NCBI RefSeq assembly: GCF_006968745.1
Contig: NZ_CP030118.1
Location: forward strand, 3,050,654 to 3,114,653
Direction: 5' to 3'
Length of the DNA: 64,000 bases
Origin: Brasilonema sennae CENA114
Lineage (GTDB): Bacteria; Cyanobacteriota; Cyanobacteriia; Cyanobacteriales; Nostocaceae
In this document: positions 45,275 through 54,302 of the stretch, one piece after another
How positions within the stretch are numbered: position 1 is the stretch's first letter
Layout of the letters: each line of letters begins with the position of its first letter
The notes under the pieces: generated by a model
The model's database searches: none
Told to the model about the DNA's origin: nothing
Seen by the model: the letters and a program-made list of their open reading frames with translations, nothing else
Translations under genes and position numbers: made by a program

Positions 45275-46165
45275 ATGAAAATACAAAATAAGGTTAATCT
45301 CATCTTAATAATAGTTTTTATTATTGGTATTTTTGGTAGTGGAATAATTTTAGAAAATGTATTTAAAAAAAATGCAGAGAATGAGGTAAGTTCTCAAGCC
45401 GAGATTCTCATGCAAATTGTCAACTCAGTTAGAAAGTATACTAACGACCGTGTACAACCTTTACTATTACCGCAGTTAGATACTCAACAGCAGTTCATTG
45501 CAGAATCCATACCATCTTATTCCGTTAGAGAGGTGTTTGAACTTTTCCGTAAAAATAAAGAATACGAAAAATTTGTCTACAAAGACGCTACACTGAATCC
45601 AACAAATTTGCGAGATAAAGCTGACGAATTTGAAACTAAAATCGTTGAAGATTTTATTCAAAAGCCGGATTCAAAACCCCGACATGATTTCCGAACCTTC
45701 TCTGGAGAAAAACGATTTTATATCGCCCGACCTTTTAAAATAGAACAACAGACTTGTTTGCGCTGTCATAACACTCCTGAAGAAGCTCCAAAAAGTCAAA
45801 TAGCAACCTACGGACAAGAGCATGGTTTTGGATGGAAGCTCAATCAAATTGTTGCAGCACAAATAGTTTATGTTCCAGCTTCAAGTATTTTGAGCAAAGC
45901 TCGTAGCTCATGGGTTCAGATGATGGGAGTTGTAGCGATTATTTTTACAGTTATCCTTATTGTCGTAAATCAGTTGTTGAAAAAGACTGTACTACTGCGT
46001 ATTAAAAAAATTGCTAATGTGGCAGAACAAGTTAGCGTTGGTGATATGAATGCCAATTTTGAAAAACAATCTAAAGATGAAGTCGGAGATTTAGCAGAAG
46101 CGTTCAATCGAATGAAGTACAGTTTAGAAATGGCTATGAATATGTTAAATAAAAATCGTAATTAG
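45275..46165 (+). CDS. Tll0287-like haem-binding membrane protein with HAMP domain
   Basis: A 296-aa protein: an N-terminal membrane segment (LILIIVFIIGIFGSGII), a periplasmic DUF3365/Tll0287-like domain with one c-type haem site (CLRCHN, about residues 166-171), a second membrane segment (VVAIIFTVILIVVNQLL) and a HAMP linker (KIANVAEQVSVGDMNANFEK then DEVGDLAEAFNRMKYSLE). There is no kinase or other output domain in the chain, so it may be a truncated redox or gas sensor that signals through a partner. The binding-protein gene is divergent from it. Confidence 0.85.
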   Translation: MKIQNKVNLILIIVFIIGIFGSGIILENVFKKNAENEVSSQAEILMQIVNSVRKYTNDRVQPLLLPQLDTQQQFIAESIPSYSVREVFELFRKNKEYEKFVYKDATLNPTNLRDKADEFETKIVEDFIQKPDSKPRHDFRTFSGEKRFYIARPFKIEQQTCLRCHNTPEEAPKSQIATYGQEHGFGWKLNQIVAAQIVYVPASSILSKARSSWVQMMGVVAIIFTVILIVVNQLLKKTVLLRIKKIANVAEQVSVGDMNANFEKQSKDEVGDLAEAFNRMKYSLEMAMNMLNKNRN

Positions 46166-46241
46166 CCGTCTGAAATTGCGCTCAGCCGCAGACATCAAAA
46201 ACCTTTTTAGCTGAGTAGCTTCTGCTATTTTCTACAGAAGT

Positions 46242-48308
46242 CTATTGACTGAGCATACGCCGCTCAAACTCTAAAGCTTGTTTGGTTTCGGGAATGTTCT
46301 TCGCTAATTTACTGATAAACTCCGTTAAGGAAATCTGCGGGTGAGATTGTAGAATATCTTTCACGACAAATTTAGCAATTGGACCAATTGAATAAGCCAA
46401 CTCACGCTCGCATTTGGTAATAAAGTTGGCATCAATACCGGGAAGGAAATTTAGCTGGGATTGTTTGGTTGCTGAAACACGAACATCAGAATTAGAACGA
46501 GAAAAAGACTTCTGCGTTTGTGAATGCTCTGGTGAAGATAAGGAAGGAATTCGAGAAGGTGGATTGGAGAATAAATTTTCGTTGTGTTGCCATTTGAAGT
46601 CAGGCTTGTTCAGCAACACGCAAGCATCATCTTCCTGTTTGTTTTTCTCATTTTCAGTTTCTTTTGGCTTCTGCAAATCTTGAAAAATCGTGGCAATATT
46701 ACCAGGTAAAATATCTATAACTGCTTGTGTACCTGATAGCCAAACATGCAGATTAATACCTTGACTTTGGAAAAAGGTTTGTAATTGAGCAATCCATTTA
46801 ACAATTGATAAGCCAGCTTGCGAATTTGCTGCAACAAGGGTTTCTAGAAGCGTTTGAGAAAATAACTCTGGTTGCTTAGCCAGTGTTGCAGCAGCTATTA
46901 AACATTGTCCATACTCTGTGTCACATTGCAAATCTTCTATCCAATTCTCCACAGAAGTAGCTTCAGAAGAATCTGAAATAATGAAATCTAAGATAATGAT
47001 TTGTTGAGTTTTTTGAGCACGGCGCAATTCTTGTCTTAAGGAAGAACGACTCAAGCGTGTTCCATCACTCAAAACTAACCAGGCTTCTTCGTGTTCAATT
47101 TCTTCGATGCGCCCGCGCAAATATAATAAGCATGTTGGTATATTGACGATTTTAGACAGTAAAAAAGGTTTTATTTCTGAATGATTATGCCAACGAGTCA
47201 ATTCTTGAATAGTTCTCCGTATCTCTGACAAACTTTTACCTTGTCCTGGAAGATACTCAACTTCAAAACCGCCAGCACCAGCAAATAATCGACTCAACTC
47301 AATAGTTGTTTTGCTGTTAGAAAGTCCATCGAGTACAACCGCACGTCGCTGCTTGTAAGATTCAACTTTTGTTGGCTTGAATCCAACAATTAATTCTCCT
47401 ACTCCTTCTACAATTCGTTTAGGTGTTTGCTGAGGATATTCTGGATATAATTGACGCTCTCCACGGTTGAGTTTTTGTTGATTAATCAAACGCAGTTGCT
47501 GATTTAATTTATCTATATATTGCTGGGTCTTGCGGTAAACATATTTGTAAAGTCCGTCTGCTTCAATCATTCCAGATGAATCAGCAGCCTCACCCAAAAT
47601 TCCCCGCATTAAATAGTAAGTGAATACTCCATGTCCTAATTCCGGAAACTCCCAAGACTTTTGTCCTTGATCACAAGATAGCAAGGCACAAAATCCCTTA
47701 CTTTGAGCAGCACGTTGTCTCAAGGCATTCATCATTACTTGCGTTGTAGGAGTGAGTGAAGTATTAGGGACATCTCCATCTCTGGCGGTACCACGGTTTC
47801 CCCCCAACAACTTCAAGTCACCGCTATGACAGGTATCTAAACAAAGTAACTGTTGATTAGCGGAACTAGTCCCTAACATCTGCAACAGATTTTGCATACC
47901 TAAGCCTGTACCCAGCAAGTTATCTTTATGGGTATCTGCCAAACACAGGACAGACTGCTGAGTATTAGGCTCTAACATTCCATGCCCTGAGAAATATAAC
48001 AGGATGGTATCCTGGGATTTCGATTGTGAAACAATTTTTTGCAGGCTCCCACGAATCTTTTGCAAGGTAGGAGCTTGTGCTGCAAAATCGTGATGAACAA
48101 TCACTTCTTTATTAGGAAATCCCTGGGTGGCTTTGCTAAGCGCTTCTCCTAACCCTTGGCAATCTAACGCTGGGTAGCGCAAAGAAGGCAAGGTTTGATC
48201 TTGGTATTCGTTAACGCCTACCAAGAGAATCCAAAGCTTGGCTTCTCCTGTTTTCAATATAGTAGTTGAGTCACTAGAACCACTAGAACTAATACCGAGG
48301 GGGCACAT
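46242..48308 (-). CDS. Caspase-like (peptidase C14) protein with C-terminal helical domain
   Basis: A 688-aa protein. Residues about 20-265 are the caspase p20 domain (WILLVGVNEYQD, H109 in YFSGHG, C160 in LDTCHSGD). A second, degenerate caspase-like or Rossmann-type region (RRAVVLDGLSNSKTTIELSR, LFAGAGGFEVEYLPG) lies at about 330-590 without catalytic residues. A Ser/Asn-rich linker leads to a C-terminal helical domain (FITKCERELAYSIGPIAKFV) that I read as an effector- or adaptor-type interaction module. Cyanobacterial orthocaspases of this kind are linked to programmed cell death or conflict. It stands alone, about 7 kb from the CHAT/NACHT cassette. Confidence 0.8.
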   Translation of the reverse strand: MCPLGISSSGSSDSTTILKTGEAKLWILLVGVNEYQDQTLPSLRYPALDCQGLGEALSKATQGFPNKEVIVHHDFAAQAPTLQKIRGSLQKIVSQSKSQDTILLYFSGHGMLEPNTQQSVLCLADTHKDNLLGTGLGMQNLLQMLGTSSANQQLLCLDTCHSGDLKLLGGNRGTARDGDVPNTSLTPTTQVMMNALRQRAAQSKGFCALLSCDQGQKSWEFPELGHGVFTYYLMRGILGEAADSSGMIEADGLYKYVYRKTQQYIDKLNQQLRLINQQKLNRGERQLYPEYPQQTPKRIVEGVGELIVGFKPTKVESYKQRRAVVLDGLSNSKTTIELSRLFAGAGGFEVEYLPGQGKSLSEIRRTIQELTRWHNHSEIKPFLLSKIVNIPTCLLYLRGRIEEIEHEEAWLVLSDGTRLSRSSLRQELRRAQKTQQIIILDFIISDSSEATSVENWIEDLQCDTEYGQCLIAAATLAKQPELFSQTLLETLVAANSQAGLSIVKWIAQLQTFFQSQGINLHVWLSGTQAVIDILPGNIATIFQDLQKPKETENEKNKQEDDACVLLNKPDFKWQHNENLFSNPPSRIPSLSSPEHSQTQKSFSRSNSDVRVSATKQSQLNFLPGIDANFITKCERELAYSIGPIAKFVVKDILQSHPQISLTEFISKLAKNIPETKQALEFERRMLSQ

Positions 48309-48957
48309 AATTACTACTTAATCCTAAAAAGAACTACGATAATTTTCTATAAGTCTGTTGAGTAAATCCTTATGAACTTGAGTTTTTCACTTCAGCAAAT
48401 TGTTTTACTTTCGTCTAATCTAGCAAATTGATTGCGTTAAAGCACTCAAAGGAAAATTGATTTTCCACTCCTTTGCTAACTAAGGCACTTGAGCGTCATA
48501 ACATCCACAACCTTTGCCCAGCCCAGATGACTGAGTTTAAGTACTTGTTATATTTTTATACAGTTATTAACGAATAATCTTTAAGGGTCTTACTTTTTGG
48601 TTAGCCTTCAATATTAAATACGCTTTTCCTCCGAAAATCAAATACTTTTACCTATATATTTAGTCACTGTGATTTTGATCAATTACGCCAATATTTACAA
48701 AACTTAATGACGAAAACAACGAAAACAGAAAAGTTATTATTAATTGTTATAACAAAAGGAAAAAACGGACTGTTATACTATTTCACGAAATGTTTGATAT
48801 AGGAACCTGGTTTGATTTGGTGAGTCCAGCGCTGCGGGAAGGTTTCCAACGCTAGATACCTACGGAGGCTACGCAGACTAACAGAAGATAAGGGATTTTC
48901 AACTCGCTAATACCACTATGATCTGAAAGTCTTTGTCCTTTATACTTCTCCATTCAG
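48309..48957. other. Intergenic region with a family B repeat
   Basis: About 650 bp, AT-rich. The only recognised item is a diverged family B repeat at about 48820-48865 (GTGAGTCCAGCGCTGCGGGA and following). No RNA gene or ORF is recognised. Confidence 0.4.
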
Positions 48958-49350
48958 ATGACCAAACTCATTGAATACGAACAAGCCAGTGACGAAGTGC
49001 GTGTCGTATATGACGACATCCGCGCCACTCGTAAGACTGATTACATTAACAATTTTTGGAAAGCGATCGCCAATCATCCCCCCACTCTACGGCGAACGTG
49101 GGAGACACTCAAAGAAGTGATGACTAGTCCCGGCGAACTCGATCCGTTGATGCGCGAACTGATTTATATTGCGGTGAGTGTGACAAATGGTTGTGAGTAC
49201 TGCATCGCCTCGCATACAGCAGGGGCATATGCAAAAGGCATGAGCGATGTTATGTTCGCCGAACTTATGGGGATTATTGCTACAGCAAATACAACCAATC
49301 GCCTTGCCAATGGCTACCAAATTCCACTGGATGAGCAATTCAAGACGTAG
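48958..49350 (+). CDS. AhpD/carboxymuconolactone-decarboxylase-like protein
   Basis: A 130-aa protein with the alkylhydroperoxidase AhpD-type core (LMRELIYIAVSVTNGCEYCI then ASHTAGAYAKGM), including the CxxC redox pair and following His. Family members reduce peroxides or act as decarboxylases; without an AhpC partner here the substrate is unknown. Standing alone between repeats, it is probably monocistronic. Confidence 0.85.
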   Translation: MTKLIEYEQASDEVRVVYDDIRATRKTDYINNFWKAIANHPPTLRRTWETLKEVMTSPGELDPLMRELIYIAVSVTNGCEYCIASHTAGAYAKGMSDVMFAELMGIIATANTTNRLANGYQIPLDEQFKT

Positions 49351-49507
49351 AGGCTTATCCTCACAGCAATAATTCTTTCAATTGTTAGGAATTTTTCTCT
49401 CAAATCACAATGAAATAATCAGCTTTAAGTAAAAGGGAAAAGGCTAAAAGTCAAAAGATTTATATTTCCTTTTTTCTTTTTCCTTTTCCTTGCTTTACAC
49501 CTGATGC

Positions 49508-49714
49508 TTACTTAATATTAGCTCTAGCATCCCTAACTGCAGCAACAAAAAATAATCCTGTCAGTGGAATACTTATTGCCAGGATAATTGCAGTTATCTC
49601 AGTACCCAAGTCTGGTTGTCCAGAACCGAGTTCAAACATTGAACCGACTGCGGCTATAGCCGTAATACAAGAACCAGCGAGAAATAAACCGCTTTTTGGA
49701 GTCATTATATTCAT
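49508..49714 (-). CDS. Small two-helix membrane protein coupled to def
   Basis: A 68-aa protein with two membrane segments (SGLFLAGSCITAIAAVGSMF and ITAIILAISIPLTGLFFVAA). Its ATG overlaps the stop codon of the peptide deformylase gene by one base (TAATG), which indicates translational coupling. The family is not recognised. Confidence 0.65.
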   Translation of the reverse strand: MNIMTPKSGLFLAGSCITAIAAVGSMFELGSGQPDLGTEITAIILAISIPLTGLFFVAAVRDARANIK

Positions 49715-50289
49715 TAGCGGACCACCCTATCTATTGGTTTTACAGCCTGATGTGAAAATCCATGCTTAGATAGCTCTTGCGTCAAAGCTAAAGAGTTTTC
49801 TACACGATCTACAAATACCACGCCGTTGAGGTGATCCATTTCATGCTGGATGCATCGTCCAAGTAAATCTCCAGCTTTTAATGTCCGGGGACGCCCGTGT
49901 TCATCTTTATAAGAAATTTCTACAACTTGCGGACGCTTTACATCCATGTAAACCCCTGGAATACTCAAACATCCCTCTTGCGCCATACAAATTTCACGGC
50001 TAACCTTTGTGATCGTGGGATTGATTAAAACCAGTGGTGGGTTAGCTGGGTTATCTGGTTCGCAGTCGATGACAATGAGTTGTTTGTTAACTCCTACTTG
50101 AGGCGCAGCTAAACCAATGCCATCCTTGCTGTACATAGTTTGTAGCATTTCGCGTACTACTTGACGAATTTCCTCATCAACTTTAGATACGCGCTTAGTT
50201 GCTTGACGTAGAACGCGATCGCCTAAATAATGAAGTTCTAATGGCGGATTTTGTAACTTTTTCTTTTCAACAGCGATTTCTATAGGCAT
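49714..50289 (-). CDS. def: Peptide deformylase
   Basis: A 191-aa enzyme with all three motifs: GIGLAAPQVG (motif 1), EGCLSIPG (motif 2, metal Cys) and QHEMDHLNG (motif 3, metal His residues). It removes the formyl group from the N-terminal methionine of new proteins. The N-terminal PPLELHYLGDRVLRQATKRV is typical of the cyanobacterial/plastid type. It is followed with one-base overlap by a small membrane-protein gene. Confidence 0.96.
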   Translation of the reverse strand: MPIEIAVEKKKLQNPPLELHYLGDRVLRQATKRVSKVDEEIRQVVREMLQTMYSKDGIGLAAPQVGVNKQLIVIDCEPDNPANPPLVLINPTITKVSREICMAQEGCLSIPGVYMDVKRPQVVEISYKDEHGRPRTLKAGDLLGRCIQHEMDHLNGVVFVDRVENSLALTQELSKHGFSHQAVKPIDRVVR

Positions 50290-50624
50290 GGTCTTGTAAC
50301 TCAGTTGTGCTAACTAGGTTTTAATATATTGTCAGTTTTTTGATCTTAACAATTCCAGTCCCTTTCCTGAATTGGGTAAAACCCACCATTAACGGATGTA
50401 ATGCCCATATCTGCTCTCAAGTTTATTTTGGTATAAGCTGGGCGATTGCACGCTCGGGCTGTCTCCCACCGGTACAAAAACTATTTACTCCTATGTAAAG
50501 ACATACATCAGGGTGTATGAGTTTAATCCATTGAGTGACTTTTACTTATCTTAAGTAACAAATTATTTGTTACCTGACAGCGATATATTATATAAGATAA
50601 GTCAATCAAAAAAAGTTAACAAAA
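50290..50624. other. Intergenic region, nothing recognised
   Basis: About 335 bp between def and the next rightward gene. There is a palindromic AAGATAAGT-type stretch and AT-rich promoter-like sequence, but no defined feature. Confidence 0.3.
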
Positions 50625-50921
50625 GTGGAACGCCCAATCAAGAAATCTGAGCGTCAGTCTTCTGAAAGCACTGACACCAAGTCAGAAAATTTGGATTCTA
50701 TGCCCACTCCCCTACCCAGTCGCAAAAACTCAAAACGGAGTGATGACCGCTCTGAGGGTAGGGGCAAAAAAGCATCCTTTGGGGATGAATCAAGGCAACC
50801 GGTTAATCCGGCTTTGGCGCGTGGCCCCAAACCCGTTAAGCCGAAAGCTAATATCAAAACTGAGCCGGAAACCGAATTAGAACCTATTTCTGATGAGTCT
50901 CAAGATGAAAAAGTAGAATGA
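50625..50921 (+). CDS. Small charged, probably disordered protein
   Basis: A 98-aa frame from a GTG (ERPIKKSERQSSESTDTKSE ... PNPxLARGPKPVKPKANIK type). It is rich in Lys, Ser, Glu and Pro, with no hydrophobic core, so it is likely disordered. I believe conserved small proteins of this kind exist in cyanobacteria but no function is known. Its stop codon directly abuts the dinB remnant on the other strand. Confidence 0.55.
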   Translation: MERPIKKSERQSSESTDTKSENLDSMPTPLPSRKNSKRSDDRSEGRGKKASFGDESRQPVNPALARGPKPVKPKANIKTEPETELEPISDESQDEKVE

Positions 50922-51053
50922 TTAGGATAGTTCAAATAATGCCAGTTGAATAGCTTGGGATGTTTGGACATTATCAAGATTTGATAGTGAAATGCCCAGT
51001 AGCCGAATACTGCGATCGCTTAGTTCAATTGCTTCAAATAGTTCCCTTGCGAC
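50922..51053 (-). pseudogene. dinB: 3' remnant of dinB (DNA polymerase IV)
   Basis: The minus strand reads VARELFEAIELSDRSIRLLG then ISLSNLDNVQTSQAIQLALF and ELS-stop. IRLLGISLSNL is the typical C-terminal little-finger motif of DinB/Pol IV. Nothing upstream continues the gene: five bases on, the family A repeat at 51058 begins and then unrelated sequence. About 44 codons of some 360 remain. Confidence 0.7.
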
Positions 51054-51057
51054 ATAA

Positions 51058-51092
51058 GCGATAAGCCAGAAGCTTGACGCTAAGCGTATCGC
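51058..51092. repeat. Short palindromic repeat, family A
   Basis: GCGATAAGCCAGAAGCTTGA-CGCTAAGCGTATCGC, the best palindrome of the family, located exactly at the broken end of the dinB remnant. Confidence 0.75.
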
Positions 51093-51165
51093 ACTCAATT
51101 ATCTAATAAGAAAATGTACTTTTTATAAGGTATAATGTCTGATTCATAACTAAAAATTTATAATT

Positions 51166-51981
51166 ATGCGATCGCAATGGGAATCTTTGCTGAAAAACCT
51201 CGGTGAATGGCAAGGTTCATTTACCCGTATCTCGCCTCAAGGTGAAATTCTAGAAGATACTCCCAGCGTAGTTTCCTTGGAAGGGTTAAACAACAACCAA
51301 ACAATCCGCCAAACAATTCGCCTCGCTCAGGAAAATGAAAAAGCTTTTGAATACTCGTCCTTAGGACGTAGTGTGCTGTTTTTTGAAAATGGGGCGTTTT
51401 CTCAAGGTTCAACACAGCTTGGTCCATTTTCAGAATTTGGGGCAGAACTAGGTTTAATTTGGCAAAATCGTCGCTTACGTCTGGTTCAGTTATTTGACAA
51501 AAACCTCCAGCTAGACAAACTCACTCTGATTCGAGAACATCTGGCTGGAACCCAACCAGTACAACGTCCACCTTTAACAGTAGATGACCTTTTGGGAGAA
51601 TGGCAGGGTGAAGCAGTGACAATATATCCAGATTGGCGTTCACCCCAAACTAACTCCACTAAAATGCAGCTACAACTTGATGGTGCTGGGCGATTAACGC
51701 AAAGCTTAACTTTTGGCGAACGCACAATCACTTCAACCGCGACTGTTAAAGACTCTATCATCCACTTCAACCAAGATCCTCAAAAGCAGATACAAGTCCT
51801 ACTTCTACCTGATGGTGCTTCTGCAACCTCTTTACTCAAGTTGCAATTACGTCAACCACTTTTTCTTGAAGTCGGTTGGCTTATCCAACCAGACTTACGC
51901 CAACGAATGATTCGCAGCTACGACGACAAAGGTGAATGGGTTACGCTGACTTTGGTAACAGAACATAGAGTCAACAAGTAG
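51166..51981 (+). CDS. DUF3598 family protein
   Basis: A 271-aa protein starting MRSQWESLLKNLGEWQGSFT, then RISPQGEILEDTPSVVSLEG; the duplicated W-x-G pattern recurs at DDLLGEWQGEAVTIYPDWR, giving two lipocalin-like halves. This matches the cyanobacterial DUF3598 family, whose function is unknown; chromophore-lyase-like lipocalin folds have been suggested for relatives. It stands alone. Confidence 0.75.
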   Translation: MRSQWESLLKNLGEWQGSFTRISPQGEILEDTPSVVSLEGLNNNQTIRQTIRLAQENEKAFEYSSLGRSVLFFENGAFSQGSTQLGPFSEFGAELGLIWQNRRLRLVQLFDKNLQLDKLTLIREHLAGTQPVQRPPLTVDDLLGEWQGEAVTIYPDWRSPQTNSTKMQLQLDGAGRLTQSLTFGERTITSTATVKDSIIHFNQDPQKQIQVLLLPDGASATSLLKLQLRQPLFLEVGWLIQPDLRQRMIRSYDDKGEWVTLTLVTEHRVNK

Positions 51982-52004
51982 GGGTATAGGGGTATAGGGG
52001 TGTA

Positions 52005-52078
52005 GGGGAGCCAGTACTGTTCGCGCAGCGTGGCACTTTGTGCCATAGGAGGGTTTCCCTCCGTAGGTATCTGGCGTG
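52005..52078. repeat. Interspersed repeat, family B
   Basis: GGGGAGCCAGTACTGTTCGC ... GGAGGGTTTCCCTCCGTAGG-TATCTGGCGTG, a longer version with an extra hairpin GGCACTTTGTGCC inside. Confidence 0.6.
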
Positions 52079-52098
52079 TGTAGGGGTACAAGAAAATA

Positions 52099-52230
52099 GG
52101 CGTTGCTGAATCAAGATATGAATTTTAAAATTCCCATTGATGTAGAGACGTTGCATGCAAGTCTCTACAAGGTTACAGGAAAATGAACATCGTACTACAA
52201 CCATAATTCATTGCCAAATTCAGCAACGCC
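52099..52230. mobile_element. 132-bp MITE with target-site duplication
   Basis: Terminal inverted repeats GGCGTTGCTGAAT and ATTCAGCAACGCC (13 bp, perfect), flanked on both sides by AGAAAATA, an 8-bp target-site duplication. It contains an internal palindrome GTAGAGACGTTGCATGCAAG-TCTCTAC. It carries no gene, so it would depend on a transposase elsewhere. Confidence 0.8.
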
Positions 52231-52298
52231 AGAAAATAAATGCATTTCCCCTCACACCCTTACACCCTTACACCCTTAGTTTCGGTCAAGTCTTTTGT

Positions 52299-53666
52299 CT
52301 AAATTGTTGAGAATTTTGATGATGTGCGAGTAAATTGAGTAAACTCCCCATCTTCAAAAGTTTCTTCCCAGTTGCTGGGTAAACGATGGGGATTAGGATT
52401 ATCTTTTGTGGGTACGCACAGAAAAATATACTCACACTTAACCCCATCTAGCTTAGTTTCCGGTGTGATGCCCCAGTTCCCGATGTATGCGCCTGTAAGA
52501 GTTGCACCTCTAAAATCAGTTCTATCTAATTGTGCTCTTGTCAGGTTGGCTCTAGAAAAATCAGCATCTTGTAAGTTAGACTCATTCAGCACAGTTGCAA
52601 CTAAGCTAGCATCTGCAATATTTGCTCCTTGCAAATTGATACCTTGCAGATTCCAGCCATCAAAATTTTGGTTTTGTAACTGTTTTGTCACCAATAGTTG
52701 TCTGATCTTTTCATCCTTAAGATAAGTTGTCCTAATATCAGCCAGATTCAGCTTTTTCGCTTGAAACCAACAGGTACGTGCCAAAATAGATTTTTTAAAG
52801 GTAGTGTTTTTAAGTCTTGCCTGCGTAAAGTCCGCATCTGTCAAATCACTTTCTTGAAAATTTGTAGCGTGTTTTGTCACCAAACCAAGAGCAAGATTGC
52901 TAATCCAGCTTTGCTTTTCATCTTGATATAAGCCACGGCTACTCACATCAGCAGACACAACTAAGGTTAATATTGCTACTACAGAGGCTGGTATTGCTGC
53001 GACGACACCAGCTATCTTTACAGCGCCTACAACTACTACTCCCGCTACAGCCCCTGCGACTGAGACTGTCAGCGCGACTGCCAATAACCCAGCGATAAGT
53101 CCTGCCACCACCGCTGCCCCGGATATGAGCACTAGCCCTGTTGCAGACACTATAACTGCCACAGCCCCGGTGACGACTACCGATACCACAGCTGCCAATT
53201 CCATCACCCGTGTCTGAGTGCCTGTCCCAATCCATGCTACAGCCACTATCCCAGCCCATACGACTGCTGCAAGCCCACATCCTATAACAGCCGCTGCCAA
53301 AAACCCACAGCCTGCTGCGACTCCTTGGCGCATAGAGATGAGAAAAAATATTAACAATATTATTGAACTGATGACAGTAACATAGACATTTTGACGGTTG
53401 CCATCAACTAGAATAAATCCTAGCAACGAACCACCAACAGCCGATAGCAATCCTGATACTGCCGATAGCAGCAACGCAAATATGACTAACGCAAATGCCC
53501 AACGGCGTTGTAGTCCTGCTTGCGCATGGCTGAAGTTTGCTCCTCTGAGTGTCGCACCTGTAAAGTCAGCACCTCGGATATCGCAATAAGAAAAATCTGC
53601 GCCTGTTAAGTCTTGCCCTTTAAAGGATTTGCCTCTTAGCTTAGCATTACGGTAGTTTTGAGCCAC
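52299..53666 (-). CDS. Pentapeptide-repeat protein with central membrane region
   Basis: A 455-aa protein with pentapeptide repeats at both ends (A-[DN]-[FL]-x-x: AKLRGKSFKGQDLTGADFSY near the N-terminus; ANIADASLVATVLNESNLQD and later at the C-terminus). Between them, about residues 55-240, is a long Val/Ala/Gly-rich hydrophobic stretch with several membrane segments. Pentapeptide repeats form right-handed quadrilateral helices; with the membrane core it may be a scaffold or sensor of the thylakoid or plasma membrane. The function is unknown. Confidence 0.85.
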   Translation of the reverse strand: MAQNYRNAKLRGKSFKGQDLTGADFSYCDIRGADFTGATLRGANFSHAQAGLQRRWAFALVIFALLLSAVSGLLSAVGGSLLGFILVDGNRQNVYVTVISSIILLIFFLISMRQGVAAGCGFLAAAVIGCGLAAVVWAGIVAVAWIGTGTQTRVMELAAVVSVVVTGAVAVIVSATGLVLISGAAVVAGLIAGLLAVALTVSVAGAVAGVVVVGAVKIAGVVAAIPASVVAILTLVVSADVSSRGLYQDEKQSWISNLALGLVTKHATNFQESDLTDADFTQARLKNTTFKKSILARTCWFQAKKLNLADIRTTYLKDEKIRQLLVTKQLQNQNFDGWNLQGINLQGANIADASLVATVLNESNLQDADFSRANLTRAQLDRTDFRGATLTGAYIGNWGITPETKLDGVKCEYIFLCVPTKDNPNPHRLPSNWEETFEDGEFTQFTRTSSKFSTI

Positions 53667-54302
53667 GTTTAATTACAATTAAATTGGGTACCTTTAACTA
53701 CTAGTTGTAGGATATCAGTTTTTGGCAGATTTAGATAACAGATTGGCACTCACGAGGTTGCGATTTCTAAAAATGAGCCAGCCTTGCCAGTTCGGGGCTA
53801 GCGCCCCAAACTGGGCCTGATCTCGACTTTATCCAATTAAGCAGCGTAAACCTTATTATTTGGCAAAAGTTATAGCTTGGTGGCAAAAACTTTTTCCTAC
53901 ATTACTCATTTTGCCGAGTTTGAAAAAGTCAAAGTCTAAGCTATGTAAGGGTTTTAACGTATGCGAGGGCATTGCTTGAAAATGGATAAAGTCGAGCTGA
54001 GAGGATGTCTGAAAAGTATATGAAAGGTATATTTTGTCATTCTCAGACAATTGGAGTTTAGACTAATTTTTGATCTCAAACAGCAAAACCCTTATCCAGA
54101 GTGGCTTTCCCAATTTATAACAGCTTTATAATTCCGAAATCTAAAATGTTTGCAGTTATACAATAGTTCTAGCCTAAAAATAGAATTTAGTCTAAACTCC
54201 AAAAATTTTTAGGAATCGCAGTATCTACCTTTGTAGATTCTGTTGGTATCGTTAAATGCTTATTTATTCAGAACGGAAGTTTCAACAAAGGAGATAGTGC
54301 AG
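53667..54302. other. Intergenic region with one MITE-like element
   Basis: About 636 bp. A short hairpin (GGGGCTAGCGCCCC) lies near 53795, and the element at 54051-54202 fills much of the rest. AAAGGAGA at 54287-54294 is the ribosome-binding site for the next gene. Confidence 0.4.
54051..54202. repeat. 152-bp MITE-like element
   Basis: Perfect 16-bp terminal inverted repeats TTGGAGTTTAGACTAA (54051-54066) and TTAGTCTAAACTCCAA (54187-54202). No target duplication is obvious and no coding capacity is seen. Confidence 0.65.

Noticed and set aside
53856..54050. A 64-codon minus-strand frame before the MITE at 54051
   Set aside because: It has no ribosome-binding site and no recognisable similarity, and lies in an AT-rich gap.
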